A stretch of DNA of 64,000 nucleotides, taken from positions 22,975-86,974 of the forward strand of contig NZ_POTX01000003.1 of NCBI RefSeq assembly GCF_003236305.1, given 5' to 3'. The notes beneath the pieces were generated by a model. It had not been told where the DNA came from. It saw nothing but the letters and a program-made list of their open reading frames with translations, and ran no database searches. The position numbers and the translations under genes are program-made. Positions 38,164 through 45,617 of this stretch are shown in pieces (the first letter of the stretch is position 1; each line of letters opens with the position of its first letter). Source of the DNA: Micromonospora endophytica. GTDB lineage: Bacteria > Actinomycetota > Actinomycetes > Mycobacteriales > Micromonosporaceae.

Positions 38164-39243
38164 ATGACCACACCGAACCAGGCACCCGAATCCGATCAAC
38201 CTCGGTCCGACCGGCCTCTTCGGCGACGGCTATGGCCCTGGATCACCTCCGGCGTCGTGCTGGTGCTCGTGGCCGCGGTCGGTGTCGGTGCTGCGGTCTT
38301 CCAGTTCGGCCTGCCATGGTGGATGGGGGAAGGAGACCGCAACCACAGGTACGAGAGCGACATCGGCTCCCAGCGTTACCAGGTTCACCTACCGCCACAG
38401 TACGACGGCACGACCCGGTTGCCGATGATCATGGCGATCCATGGCTGCGGGATGTCCGGGTACGGGTGGAACTCGATGAAGTTCACGACGCAGTTCAACG
38501 ACCTGGCCGACCGCGAGGGCTTCATCGTTGTCTATCCGACGCAGCGTGTGTTCCGCAACGCCGTCAACTGTTGGAACTCGGGTGACCCGCGGGAACAGCA
38601 CCGCTACGACGGCGAACCGGCGCTCCTCGCAGGCGTGGCCCGGCAGGTGGTCGAGGAGTACCACGTGGACCCGGACCACGTGCACGTCGCCGGCGCGTCG
38701 TCCGGTGCGGGCACCGCCGTCATCCTCGCGGCGACCTACCCCGACATCTTCGCGACCGCGACGTCGGTCGCCGGTGGCGAGTATGGGCTGAACCAGGTGG
38801 ACGCGGACGACCCCGACGCCACACCGCCGACCTACACCGCACGCCAGGCGTGGTCCCAGATGGGTGACCGGGCGCGGCAGGTGCCGCTGCTCGTCATCCA
38901 GGGCGAGAAGGATGACGTCGTCCCACCAATCGTCGCCACCCGCCTCGTCGAGCAGTGGACCGCGGTGGGCGACCTCGTCGACGACGGACTGCTCAACAAC
39001 AGCCTGGACCTGTCCGAAACGACGACGACGGTGCCCGCGGAACCGGGCAGGCGCGCGTACACGCACACCACCATCACCACGCCGGACGGCAGGTCTGTCG
39101 TCGAGTCGTACCTAGTCAACGAGATGGGGCACGTCTGGCCAGGCCCTGCCGGCGACGGCCTCTTCACCGATCGCGCCGGCCCGGACGCCAGTGCCATCGT
39201 CTGGGACTTCGCCCGACGCCACCCGAGAGGATCACCGGCGTAA
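38164..39243 (+). CDS. membrane-anchored extracellular esterase of the PHB-depolymerase (CE1-like) family
   Basis: A 359-residue protein with a cytoplasmic N terminus, one transmembrane anchor (about residues 26-47) and an extracellular alpha/beta domain. The nucleophile is Ser179 in GASSG, MAIHGCGMSG is the oxyanion region, and NCWNSGDP is typical of type-1 short-chain PHA depolymerases/feruloyl-esterase relatives. QGEKDDVVP and EMGHVWPGP give the acid and histidine. The start is ATG 38164 after GAAAGGA. Confidence 0.8.
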   Translation: MTTPNQAPESDQPRSDRPLRRRLWPWITSGVVLVLVAAVGVGAAVFQFGLPWWMGEGDRNHRYESDIGSQRYQVHLPPQYDGTTRLPMIMAIHGCGMSGYGWNSMKFTTQFNDLADREGFIVVYPTQRVFRNAVNCWNSGDPREQHRYDGEPALLAGVARQVVEEYHVDPDHVHVAGASSGAGTAVILAATYPDIFATATSVAGGEYGLNQVDADDPDATPPTYTARQAWSQMGDRARQVPLLVIQGEKDDVVPPIVATRLVEQWTAVGDLVDDGLLNNSLDLSETTTTVPAEPGRRAYTHTTITTPDGRSVVESYLVNEMGHVWPGPAGDGLFTDRAGPDASAIVWDFARRHPRGSPA

Positions 39244-39259
39244 GTCCCATGACCTGCCA

Positions 39260-40088
39260 ACCGCCGTCGGGTCGGCTGCGGAAGCGGGGCGGGGCGGCAG
39301 TGACGATCTTGGGCCGCTGGGAACCTCACGAGGGTCTTCCGCGCCGGGAACGGGCTCTCGCCGAGGCGCGCCGAGAACGCCACCCGTCGGGTACGCCCGT
39401 CCGAAACTGCGCTCCAGCAGCCGCGCGTACGCCTCGACCGCCGTCTCCCGGTCCCGGGCGGTGAAGTTCGCGGGAAGGCCCACGCCGTCCGCCTCGACGA
39501 CCCGGCGGCGTCGAGCCGGGCCAGGTCCCGGGTGCGGGCGATCCGCCCGTCCGCGCGCATCGCCCGTCACGGCCTCGACCAGCGGCAGGTGCCCACGGGT
39601 GAACCGCCCGACGGTCATGGCGAACCGCAGGTCCGCGATCTCCGACGAGCTGAAGTCGTTGCTCTTGCGCAGGTCCGACCAGAACCGGCGGGCCGAGCCG
39701 GTCGACGCCGATCAGCGCCGCATGAACAGCCGCTGCTTCTCGGCGGGCAGCCGGGCCGCCCGGGTCAGCACCTCGCGCACCGGCGTCTTGCCGATGCCGG
39801 CGCTCACCGCGCCCTCGACGACGCGCACGCCCGGGTCCTGCTCGCGCCCCCCACCGAGCCGGTCGCGGGCGGCGGCGGCGAGATCGAGCAGCCCCGCGTC
39901 GACCTCGCCCGTCGGGGGCAGCCCGAGCAGCGCCTGGATCCGGGTGACGGCCTCACGGGTGCGCGGGCCGAAATGCGAGCGTTCCCGTTCGTCGTCGGCC
40001 ACCTCGACGCCGACCGTCCAGGGTGTCGTGTAGGCGGGCGACGTCCGTGCCGGACATCCCCTCGGTCAACGTGCGCTCAAACGGCATG
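39260..40088 (-). pseudogene. decayed TcA-toxin-like gene (peptidoglycan-binding and neuraminidase-like segments)
   Basis: On the minus strand an ATG at 40088 begins MPFERTLTEGMSGTDVARLH, then after a frameshift DERERSHFGPRTREAVTRIQ and LLGLPPTGEVD, which is a peptidoglycan-binding fold. Further fragments in different frames read FWSDLRKSNDFSSSEIADLR and TVGRFTRGHLPLVEA, then RDLARLDAA and SARLGESPFPARKTLVRF. These resemble the start of the large Tc toxin A/neuraminidase-like proteins of actinomycetes. Several frameshifts are needed and the remaining several kilobases are absent. Confidence 0.55.
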
Positions 40089-40697
40089 GCGAGTCCCTGG
40101 CCCGGGGCCGGCGAGCTCGTCGTGACACCTCTCCGGCGGTGCGAGGGTGACCACGGGCGACCTGCGCAGCAGGCGGATGGTGCGGTCGTGGCGAGGCGGC
40201 AGAGGCACGTGCGCGCCGGACCCGCCGTTGGTCTGGAACCGGCCGGCCGGCGATCACTGCGGACCGCCGAACGCCTCGACCGGAACGAGGGATTCGCGTC
40301 CGAGACGCACGCTAGCCCCCTGGAACGACGAGGCTGTCGGCAAGGCGACGGCCGGGTGGGGCCGGCGTGGGTGAGGTCGCCGGGCGAGTTCAGTGCCAAC
40401 CACGAACGCCGCACAACCGGGCCAACCGGCTGCGCCGGGAACATGACGACGGCCGGCTCGGCGACCCGACCACCGGCGAGCGGGCCGAGGTGGTGCGGCG
40501 CCCCCCCCATGTCCGGGCGGGATCCCGTCGTCTCGCCAGGGCCGTGGTCCAGCCCCGGTTCGTCCAGCCGCCGGCCGTGCGGGCGGTCGACGCGGTTCGC
40601 CGCTTTCCCGGACAGCGCGTTCCCTCTGTACCTACGCTGCGGTTACGGACCGAAGCGGTCATCGCAGGGATGCCCGCGTACGGAGCGGGAGGAATGT
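40089..40697. other. 600-nt region without recognisable genes
   Basis: No frame shows a known domain. A run of eight C residues at 40501-40508 is a possible sequencing or assembly weak point. The final 20 nt supply GGGAGGA for the next gene. Confidence 0.4.
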
Positions 40698-41060
40698 ATG
40701 GGCAACGGCGACGCATACCCTCCGGCGAAGCGCCCCGAGGATCTGAGCCGGTTCGTCGTGGAGCGGCTCAACGCCTCCGACGTCGACGGACTGGTGGCGC
40801 TCTACGAGCCGGACGCGGTCCTGGCCCTGGCGGACGGGTCCATGGCCGTCGGTGCCTCCCAGATCAGGGCAGCCTACGAGCAGATGGTGGGCGGCCTGCC
40901 CGTCATGGAGCCCGGCGAGCAGCAGCCCACCCTGGTCAGCAGCGAACTGGCGCTGATGTCCTCGCGACTGAGAAACGGCACGGTCACCGCCGAGGTGGCG
41001 CGACGGCAGGCGGACGGGACCTGGCTGTGGATCCTCGACCAGCCGATGATCGCCAGGTGA
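40698..41060 (+). CDS. SnoaL/DUF4440 NTF2-fold protein
   Basis: A 120-residue protein: RFVVERLNASDVDGLVALYE, DAVLALADGSMAVGASQIR and DGTWLWILDQP follow the NTF2-like DUF4440 pattern. The start is ATG 40698 after GGGAGGA. The function is unknown. Confidence 0.75.
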   Translation: MGNGDAYPPAKRPEDLSRFVVERLNASDVDGLVALYEPDAVLALADGSMAVGASQIRAAYEQMVGGLPVMEPGEQQPTLVSSELALMSSRLRNGTVTAEVARRQADGTWLWILDQPMIAR

Positions 41061-41097
41061 GCACGACGCCCGGCCGGGCAGCGGGTCACCGCCGCGG

Positions 41098-41750
41098 TCA
41101 TGCCCGGGTCTGACGTCCCGCCAGGACCGCCGCCGCCGCGCGGGGCCGCTGCGGCGGCATCCGGCGTACGGCGAACCGCAGTGCCGGTGGGGCGGTCAAC
41201 GAGGTGATGAGCGCCATCAGCACGATCACCGTGTACATGTCACCGCTGATGACGCCCAGGTTCAATCCGACCATCGCCACCACGATCTCGACGACGCCCC
41301 GCGCGTTGAGGCCAGCTCCGAGAGCGAGGCCGTGCCAGTGACCGAGGTGGCACAGCCGGGCACCCAGGTACGCGCCGAGGGTCTTGGCGATGATCGCCAG
41401 CAGGATCACCGCCACCGCCGCCAGGGCCACCGGGGGGCGGGCCAGCGCAGTCAGGTCGATACGCAATCCGGCGGTGGCGAAGAAGATCGGCGCCAGCACG
41501 GACATGGCACAGGTGCGCAGGGGAGCCAGTTGCTCCTCACGCAGCGGGTACGTCCCGATCAGGATGCCCGCCACGAAGGTGCCCAGGATGGCTTCCAGCC
41601 CCAGCGCGTGGGTGCCCGCGGCCGACAGGAGTAGCAGCACCGTCACCGTCGCGGCCACCACGCCCGGCTCCGGCGAGCGGCTGACCGTCTTGAGCACCCG
41701 GCGGATCACCGGGCGGGCAACCAGGTAGGCGAAGACCGGGACGGCACGCC
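41098..41750 (-). pseudogene. C-terminal half of a Kef-type cation/proton antiporter
   Basis: About 210 residues with six hydrophobic helices. ALGLEAILGTFVAGILIGTY and GAGLNARGVVEIVVA are hallmark segments of CPA2 Na+/H+ exchangers. There is no start codon or N-terminal half: the frame opens out of a truncated methyltransferase gene. The protein would lack half of the transport core. Confidence 0.75.
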
Positions 41751-42164
41751 CGGCGTCGGCGGGAGGTAGCGGGCCGCGATGTCGAAGAGACGTCCCAGCG
41801 CGCCTCCTGCCGTCCACGAGGCCAGGCCGACGCGTCCATCCGGCTTGCAGACCCGGAGCAGTTCCGCGCCCGTACGACGCTGGTCGGAAGCGAACATCGC
41901 GCCGAACGCCGACAGCACGACGTCGAAGTGGTCGTCCGGAAAGGGCAGTTGCTCGAGGCCGACCACGTCGGCGAAGCGTCGCGCGGCCCCGACCGTGGCG
42001 TTTCCGCTGCCGCAGGCCGCGTCGAGCACGCGGTGGCCCGGTAGCACCTCCACCGCCTCCAGCAGAAGTTCGCTCGCGATCACGGTGGAACCGGCGACGG
42101 AGTTGTAGGTGCCTGCCGACCAGGGGGCCTTCTGGTAGTCCTTGAGGGACGTGCTGCCGGTCAT
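41706..42164 (-). pseudogene. class I SAM-dependent methyltransferase with internal and C-terminal deletions
   Basis: The minus-strand ATG at 42164 begins MTGSTSLKDYQKAPWSAGTY. Motif I is intact (VLDAACGSGNAT), but FADVVG runs directly into LEQLPFPDDHFDVVLSAFG. About 30 residues that normally hold motifs Ib/II (DxxPxxLERARERAA) are missing. The C terminus is cut where the antiporter remnant begins. Substrate methylation is unlikely. Confidence 0.65.
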
Positions 42165-42420
42165 CGGTCTCCAATCCGGACGTGGGTTCGCAGCCACTGG
42201 CTGAGGCACGCGGCCTGCTCCCAGGTCTGCACGATGAGGTCCCGCGCCGCGGGATCGCCCAGCCAACGGCTGGGAGGCCACCGCCGGGTGGCGGTGATGC
42301 CACGGTGGCGCAGCAGGCCGGCGCGCGGGTGGTCGGCCGGATAGCCACGCGGCACGGTCTTCAGGGCGGGGATCGGATACCGCCATGGAAGCGGGCCGCA
42401 GTGGGCGAACCAGTGACTGT
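42161..42420 (-). pseudogene. C-terminal remnant of a DUF2461 protein
   Basis: The segment LKTVPRGYPADHPRAGLLRH followed by WEQAACLSQWLRTHV matches the C-terminal part of DUF2461 (L-K-x-x-P-R-G-Y-x-x-D-H-P motif). The N-terminal two thirds are absent. Its stop sits 1 nt before the methyltransferase ATG, as if they were once an operon. Confidence 0.6.
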
Positions 42421-42458
42421 CCAGTGGCGGCGTCGGTGAGGTGGCCGGACCGGTCGGG

Positions 42459-42863
42459 TCAGGCCGCGCGGACGTGCTCGGGCCGCTGGCGTAGACGCAC
42501 CGCGACGGCCCGCTGAGCCGGGCGGGCCACGTCATCGAGAAGGGGGAACTCGAACAGCCTGGCCCAGCCCAGCACGTGCAGCATCCGCCGCAACTGCATG
42601 CTGGCGCCGCGCAGCCGCATCCGTCGCCCGCCGCGGCGCAGCTGGATCGCGGCCCGGGCGAGCGCGCGCGACCCGAGCACGTCGATGAAGGTGAGCTGGT
42701 GCAGGTCGATGGTGACGTCGCCGGGTGCGGCGAGGACTGTCTCCAGCGCGACCTCCAGTTCCGGCACGGTGAACAGGTCCACCTCGCCGCGCAGGCACAG
42801 GCCCGGGGGGCTGTTCTGCGCGGTGACCTCCAACTGCCGCTCCGACTCCGACGTCAGCATCAT
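42459..42863 (-). CDS. STAS-domain anti-sigma factor antagonist
   Basis: About 134 residues. LCLRGEVDLFTVPELEVAL, DVTIDLHQLTFIDVLGSRAL and the terminal helix form a complete STAS domain. The serine in DVLGSRAL occupies the phosphorylated position of anti-anti-sigma factors. The start is ATG 42863 after GGAGATGAG; a GTG at 42884 is possible. A PP2C phosphatase gene at 28869 could act on such a protein. Confidence 0.8.
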   Translation of the reverse strand: MMLTSESERQLEVTAQNSPPGLCLRGEVDLFTVPELEVALETVLAAPGDVTIDLHQLTFIDVLGSRALARAAIQLRRGGRRMRLRGASMQLRRMLHVLGWARLFEFPLLDDVARPAQRAVAVRLRQRPEHVRAA

Positions 42864-43087
42864 GGCCTGCTCATCTCCGATCACATCGACTCGTGGGAGT
42901 GACGGTCAGGTCGCCCTGATCGGCACTCGAGGCTCGGCGGGCCTGCTCGCGAAGCGCGAAGGGACAGCCGCCGACGGTTGCCACGCTAGGAGCGGCCCGT
43001 GCGGTCCCAGTGACGAAGAAGTGCGCGGTCGTGCCGAGGCGCCGGCCTGGCGTACGCCATCGGGGGTGCGCCGCGGGCCAGTCGTGC

Positions 43088-43129
43088 GCACTGATCTGCC
43101 ACCGGCTCGGCACTGACCTCTCCTAGCGT
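43088..43129 (+). promoter_or_regulatory. CACT-repeat promoter P1 (arginine deiminase remnant)
   Basis: GCACTG at 43088, CCACCG at 43099 and GCACTG at 43110 keep an 11-bp period. The last ends 8 nt before the -10 TAGCGT (43124-43129). The ATG of the gene is at 43169. This is one of six matching promoters in the window. Confidence 0.75.
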
Positions 43130-43168
43130 TGCCGGCGACACAGAGATCACTCGGTGAGGAGGCAGGTC

Positions 43169-44000
43169 ATGCCTGAGGTGACGGTCCACCTGTTCGGTGA
43201 GCTGCTCGCCGAGGCGTTGTCCACGCCCGACGGTCGAGAGTTCGCCCTGGCCCGTACGGTCAACGCCGAGCACCTGGGCGCCGGCCTGCCCGCGAGGTCC
43301 GCGCCCTGTTCGACGACGCCAAGCCGGCCCAACTGGCCGATCATCTCGTCGGCGGGGTGACCAAGGCGGATCTGAACGCACTCACCGACGCCTGGCATCC
43401 GACCCAGAGCCTCGCCGACGTGCTCACCATGACCGAGCACCACGGCGGCGACCTCCAGGACATCGCCTTCTGCTTCACCGGTGACGGCTGCGGCGACATC
43501 GCCCGCTCATTGCTCGTGACCGGCGCCCTGCTCGGCATGCACGTCCGCCTCGCGGCGCCCGCCGGCCGGCAGCCACCGCCCGGCGTGGTGGCGGCCGCCG
43601 AGGCCGCGGCCCGGTCGAGCGGCGCGCGCATCCTGGTCACCGAAGACCTGGACACCGCGGTACGCGGCGCCGACTTCGTCTACACCGACGTGTGGGTGAG
43701 CATGGGCGAGCCGGACGAGGCGTGGCCGCAGCGGGTGTCCTCGCTGTTGCCGTACCGGGTCACCGACGAGGTGCTGGACGCCACCAATCGCTCCGGCGTG
43801 CGGTTCATGCACTGCCTGCCGGCCATCCACAATCGTGGGATAGCCATCGGCGCTCGCCTGCACCGGCAGTTCGGTCTGGACGGCGCGGAGGTCACCGAGG
43901 AGGTGTTCGAGTCCAAGCGGTCGATCGTGTTCGACCAGGCGGAGAACCGAATGCACGTGATCAAGGCTTTGCTCGTGCGGGCGCTGGCGGTCTGGCCCCG
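43169..44000 (+). pseudogene. arginine deiminase / ornithine carbamoyltransferase deletion fusion ('arcA-arcB')
   Basis: After GGAGG and ATG 43169, the first 60 codons (LFGELLAEALSTPDGREFAL then RTVNAEHLGAGLP, and after a -1 shift near 43292 REVRALFDDAKPAQLADHL, VGGVTKADL) match an internal part of arginine deiminase. At about 43368 this passes in frame into the C-terminal two thirds of ornithine carbamoyltransferase: LTDAWHPTQSLADVLTMTEH, HCLPA, and a terminal helix. The STRT carbamoyl-phosphate motif and the deiminase catalytic residues are both missing. An arcA-arcB operon has collapsed into one inactive gene. Confidence 0.7.
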
Positions 44001-44190
44001 CTGGGCGTCGACACGGTGGGCCTGGATCCGACGGCCCACGCCGTGCCCACGGACGGGCAACTGCGTGCCGGCGCGGGGCTGTGGGCGATCGGCGACGTCA
44101 CGGGGCTGGGATCGTTCACGCACGTCGCGATGTACCAGGCCAAGATCGTGGTCCGGGACAGCCTGGGTCGACCGGGGGCCGACGCCGACT
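43985..44190 (+). pseudogene. fragment of a pyridine-nucleotide-disulphide (FAD) oxidoreductase
   Basis: A frame distinct from the OTC frame reads LGVDTVGLDPTAHAVPTDGQ and GLWAIGDVTGLGSFTHVAMY. The second part is the C-terminal FAD-binding GD motif of mercuric reductase/lipoamide dehydrogenase-like proteins. The front domains and the dimerisation domain are missing. Confidence 0.65.
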
Positions 44191-44214
44191 ACCGAGCGCG
44201 CCTGCTGAGTGCCG

Positions 44215-44425
44215 GTGAGGACGGCGAGCGGCGGGATCTGGACCTCCTGGTTGGACAGTTGCTTGCCGACGTTTCGCGTACCGTCGGCCGGTGGATTCGC
44301 CGACAGCCCGTAGCTGACCGCGGGCGGCCTCGGCCCACCGCCGTACGACCAGCCCGTCGAGCTCGTCGCGTGCGGTCCGGAGCGGGTCACGGGCGTCGGG
44401 GTATCGCCGTTGCTGGGGATGGTGA
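44215..44425 (-). pseudogene. remnant of a LAL regulator related to the 45618-48374 gene
   Basis: The minus strand reads RDPLRTARDELDGLVVRRWA and EAARGQLRAVGESTGRRYA, nearly the same as the end of the TPR region in the next LAL gene (RDPLRTARDEFDRLGARPWA...). The HTH that should follow is absent. This indicates a partial duplication or a deleted sister gene. Confidence 0.65.
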
Positions 44426-44499
44426 CGCTCGACCCTCTGATCAGCCCGGTGAAGAGTGCTGACACCAACACGGATGGGCATGACGGGCAGTGCGGCCAC

Positions 44500-44541
44500 A
44501 CACTGGTACGGCACTTCCTCCTCACTCGCTGCGGCTAGCTT
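44500..44541 (+). promoter_or_regulatory. CACT-repeat promoter P2 (universal stress protein)
   Basis: ACACTG at 44500, GCACTT at 44511 and TCACTC at 44522 lie at an 11-bp period. There are 8 nt to the -10 TAGCTT at 44536-44541. The USP start codon is at 44665. Confidence 0.7.
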
Positions 44542-44664
44542 CGAGCCTGAGCCCGGTCGCTGAGCAGCCGGGCGACCCGGTGGCAGAGGCGCGCGATCCA
44601 TCGGGCGGCGTTCGGTCACCCGGGGTTGCGCCTTTCCGCGGGCGCACGAGTGAAGGAGGGCGTC

Positions 44665-45501
44665 ATGACGACGACCATGGCAGGTGCGTCCGTTGTCGTG
44701 TGTGTGGACGGATCCCGGGCCGCGCTGGACGCCGTGCGGGTGGCGGCTCGGGAAGCGGCCTACCGGCACCGGCCGCTGCGGGTGGTGCACGCCTTCATCT
44801 GGCCGCTCATGGGCGTGCCGGTCGGGCCCGCCCCGGGCGGGCCACCCGAGGGAGGACTGCGTCACCAGGCCGAACGCTACGTCGCCGACGCCGTCGCCCA
44901 GGCCGTCAGGGTCGCTCCAGGCGTGCCCGTGACCGGTGCCGTCGTCGACGGAGCAGCGACTCCGGTCCTGGTGGGGGAGTCCCGACAGGCGGCCTTGATG
45001 GTACTCGGGCACCGCGGGCTGGGTGGCGTCGCCGGGCTGCTGCTCGGCTCGGTCACCGCGCAGGTCTCGTCCTACGCCTTGTGCCCGGTGCTCGTCGTAC
45101 GCGGTGAACCTCTCGCCGACGGCCCGGTACTGGTCGGTGTGGACGACTCGGATCCGTCCGCTGAGGCGATCGGATTCGCGATCGAGGAGGCCGCCCACCG
45201 CCGAGTACCGCTGGTCGCGGTTCACGCGCAGCGTGGTCCGGCGGTGGCACACCAGGCGTTTCCCCAGTCGACAACTGGCCGCTTGGAGCGATACCCGCAG
45301 GTGGAGGTCCAGCACCGACACCTCCGCGGCGCACCGGCAGCTGTGCTGTTGAAGGAGTCCCGAGCGGCGCAGTTGGTGGTCGTCGGCGCTCGTGGGCGTG
45401 GCCCTCTGGGTGGTTTGCTGCTCGGTTCGGTCAGTCACACGGTGCTGCACCACGCGCACACTCCGGTGGCCATCCTGCGGCATTGTGCCTACCAGCGCTG
45501 A
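44665..45501 (+). CDS. tandem-domain universal stress protein
   Basis: A 278-residue protein with two UspA domains. The first is complete, with the ATP-binding G-x2-G-x9-G(S) motif as GHRGLGGVAGLLLGSVT. The second (VLVGVDDSDPSAEAIGFAIE ... GARGRGPLGGLLLGSVSHTV) has a shortened middle between residues 195 and 220, consistent with a small internal deletion. GAAGGAGG precedes the ATG. USPs of this type accompany hypoxia and dormancy responses. It is driven by promoter P2. Confidence 0.85.
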   Translation: MTTTMAGASVVVCVDGSRAALDAVRVAAREAAYRHRPLRVVHAFIWPLMGVPVGPAPGGPPEGGLRHQAERYVADAVAQAVRVAPGVPVTGAVVDGAATPVLVGESRQAALMVLGHRGLGGVAGLLLGSVTAQVSSYALCPVLVVRGEPLADGPVLVGVDDSDPSAEAIGFAIEEAAHRRVPLVAVHAQRGPAVAHQAFPQSTTGRLERYPQVEVQHRHLRGAPAAVLLKESRAAQLVVVGARGRGPLGGLLLGSVSHTVLHHAHTPVAILRHCAYQR

Positions 45502-45617
45502 TCGACGCCGACATGGTCGAGCATCTCGTACCGGTCGGAGCGGCCCTGGGTTAGGCGACGAGTCACCAACTCGGCCATGAGGCTCGGGTCCACGGGTGGC
45601 GGCGGTCGCCTCGACGG

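Noticed and set aside
40501..40508. run of eight C as a phase-variable tract
   Set aside because: No gene surrounds it. It is more likely a chance homopolymer or a sequence weak point.
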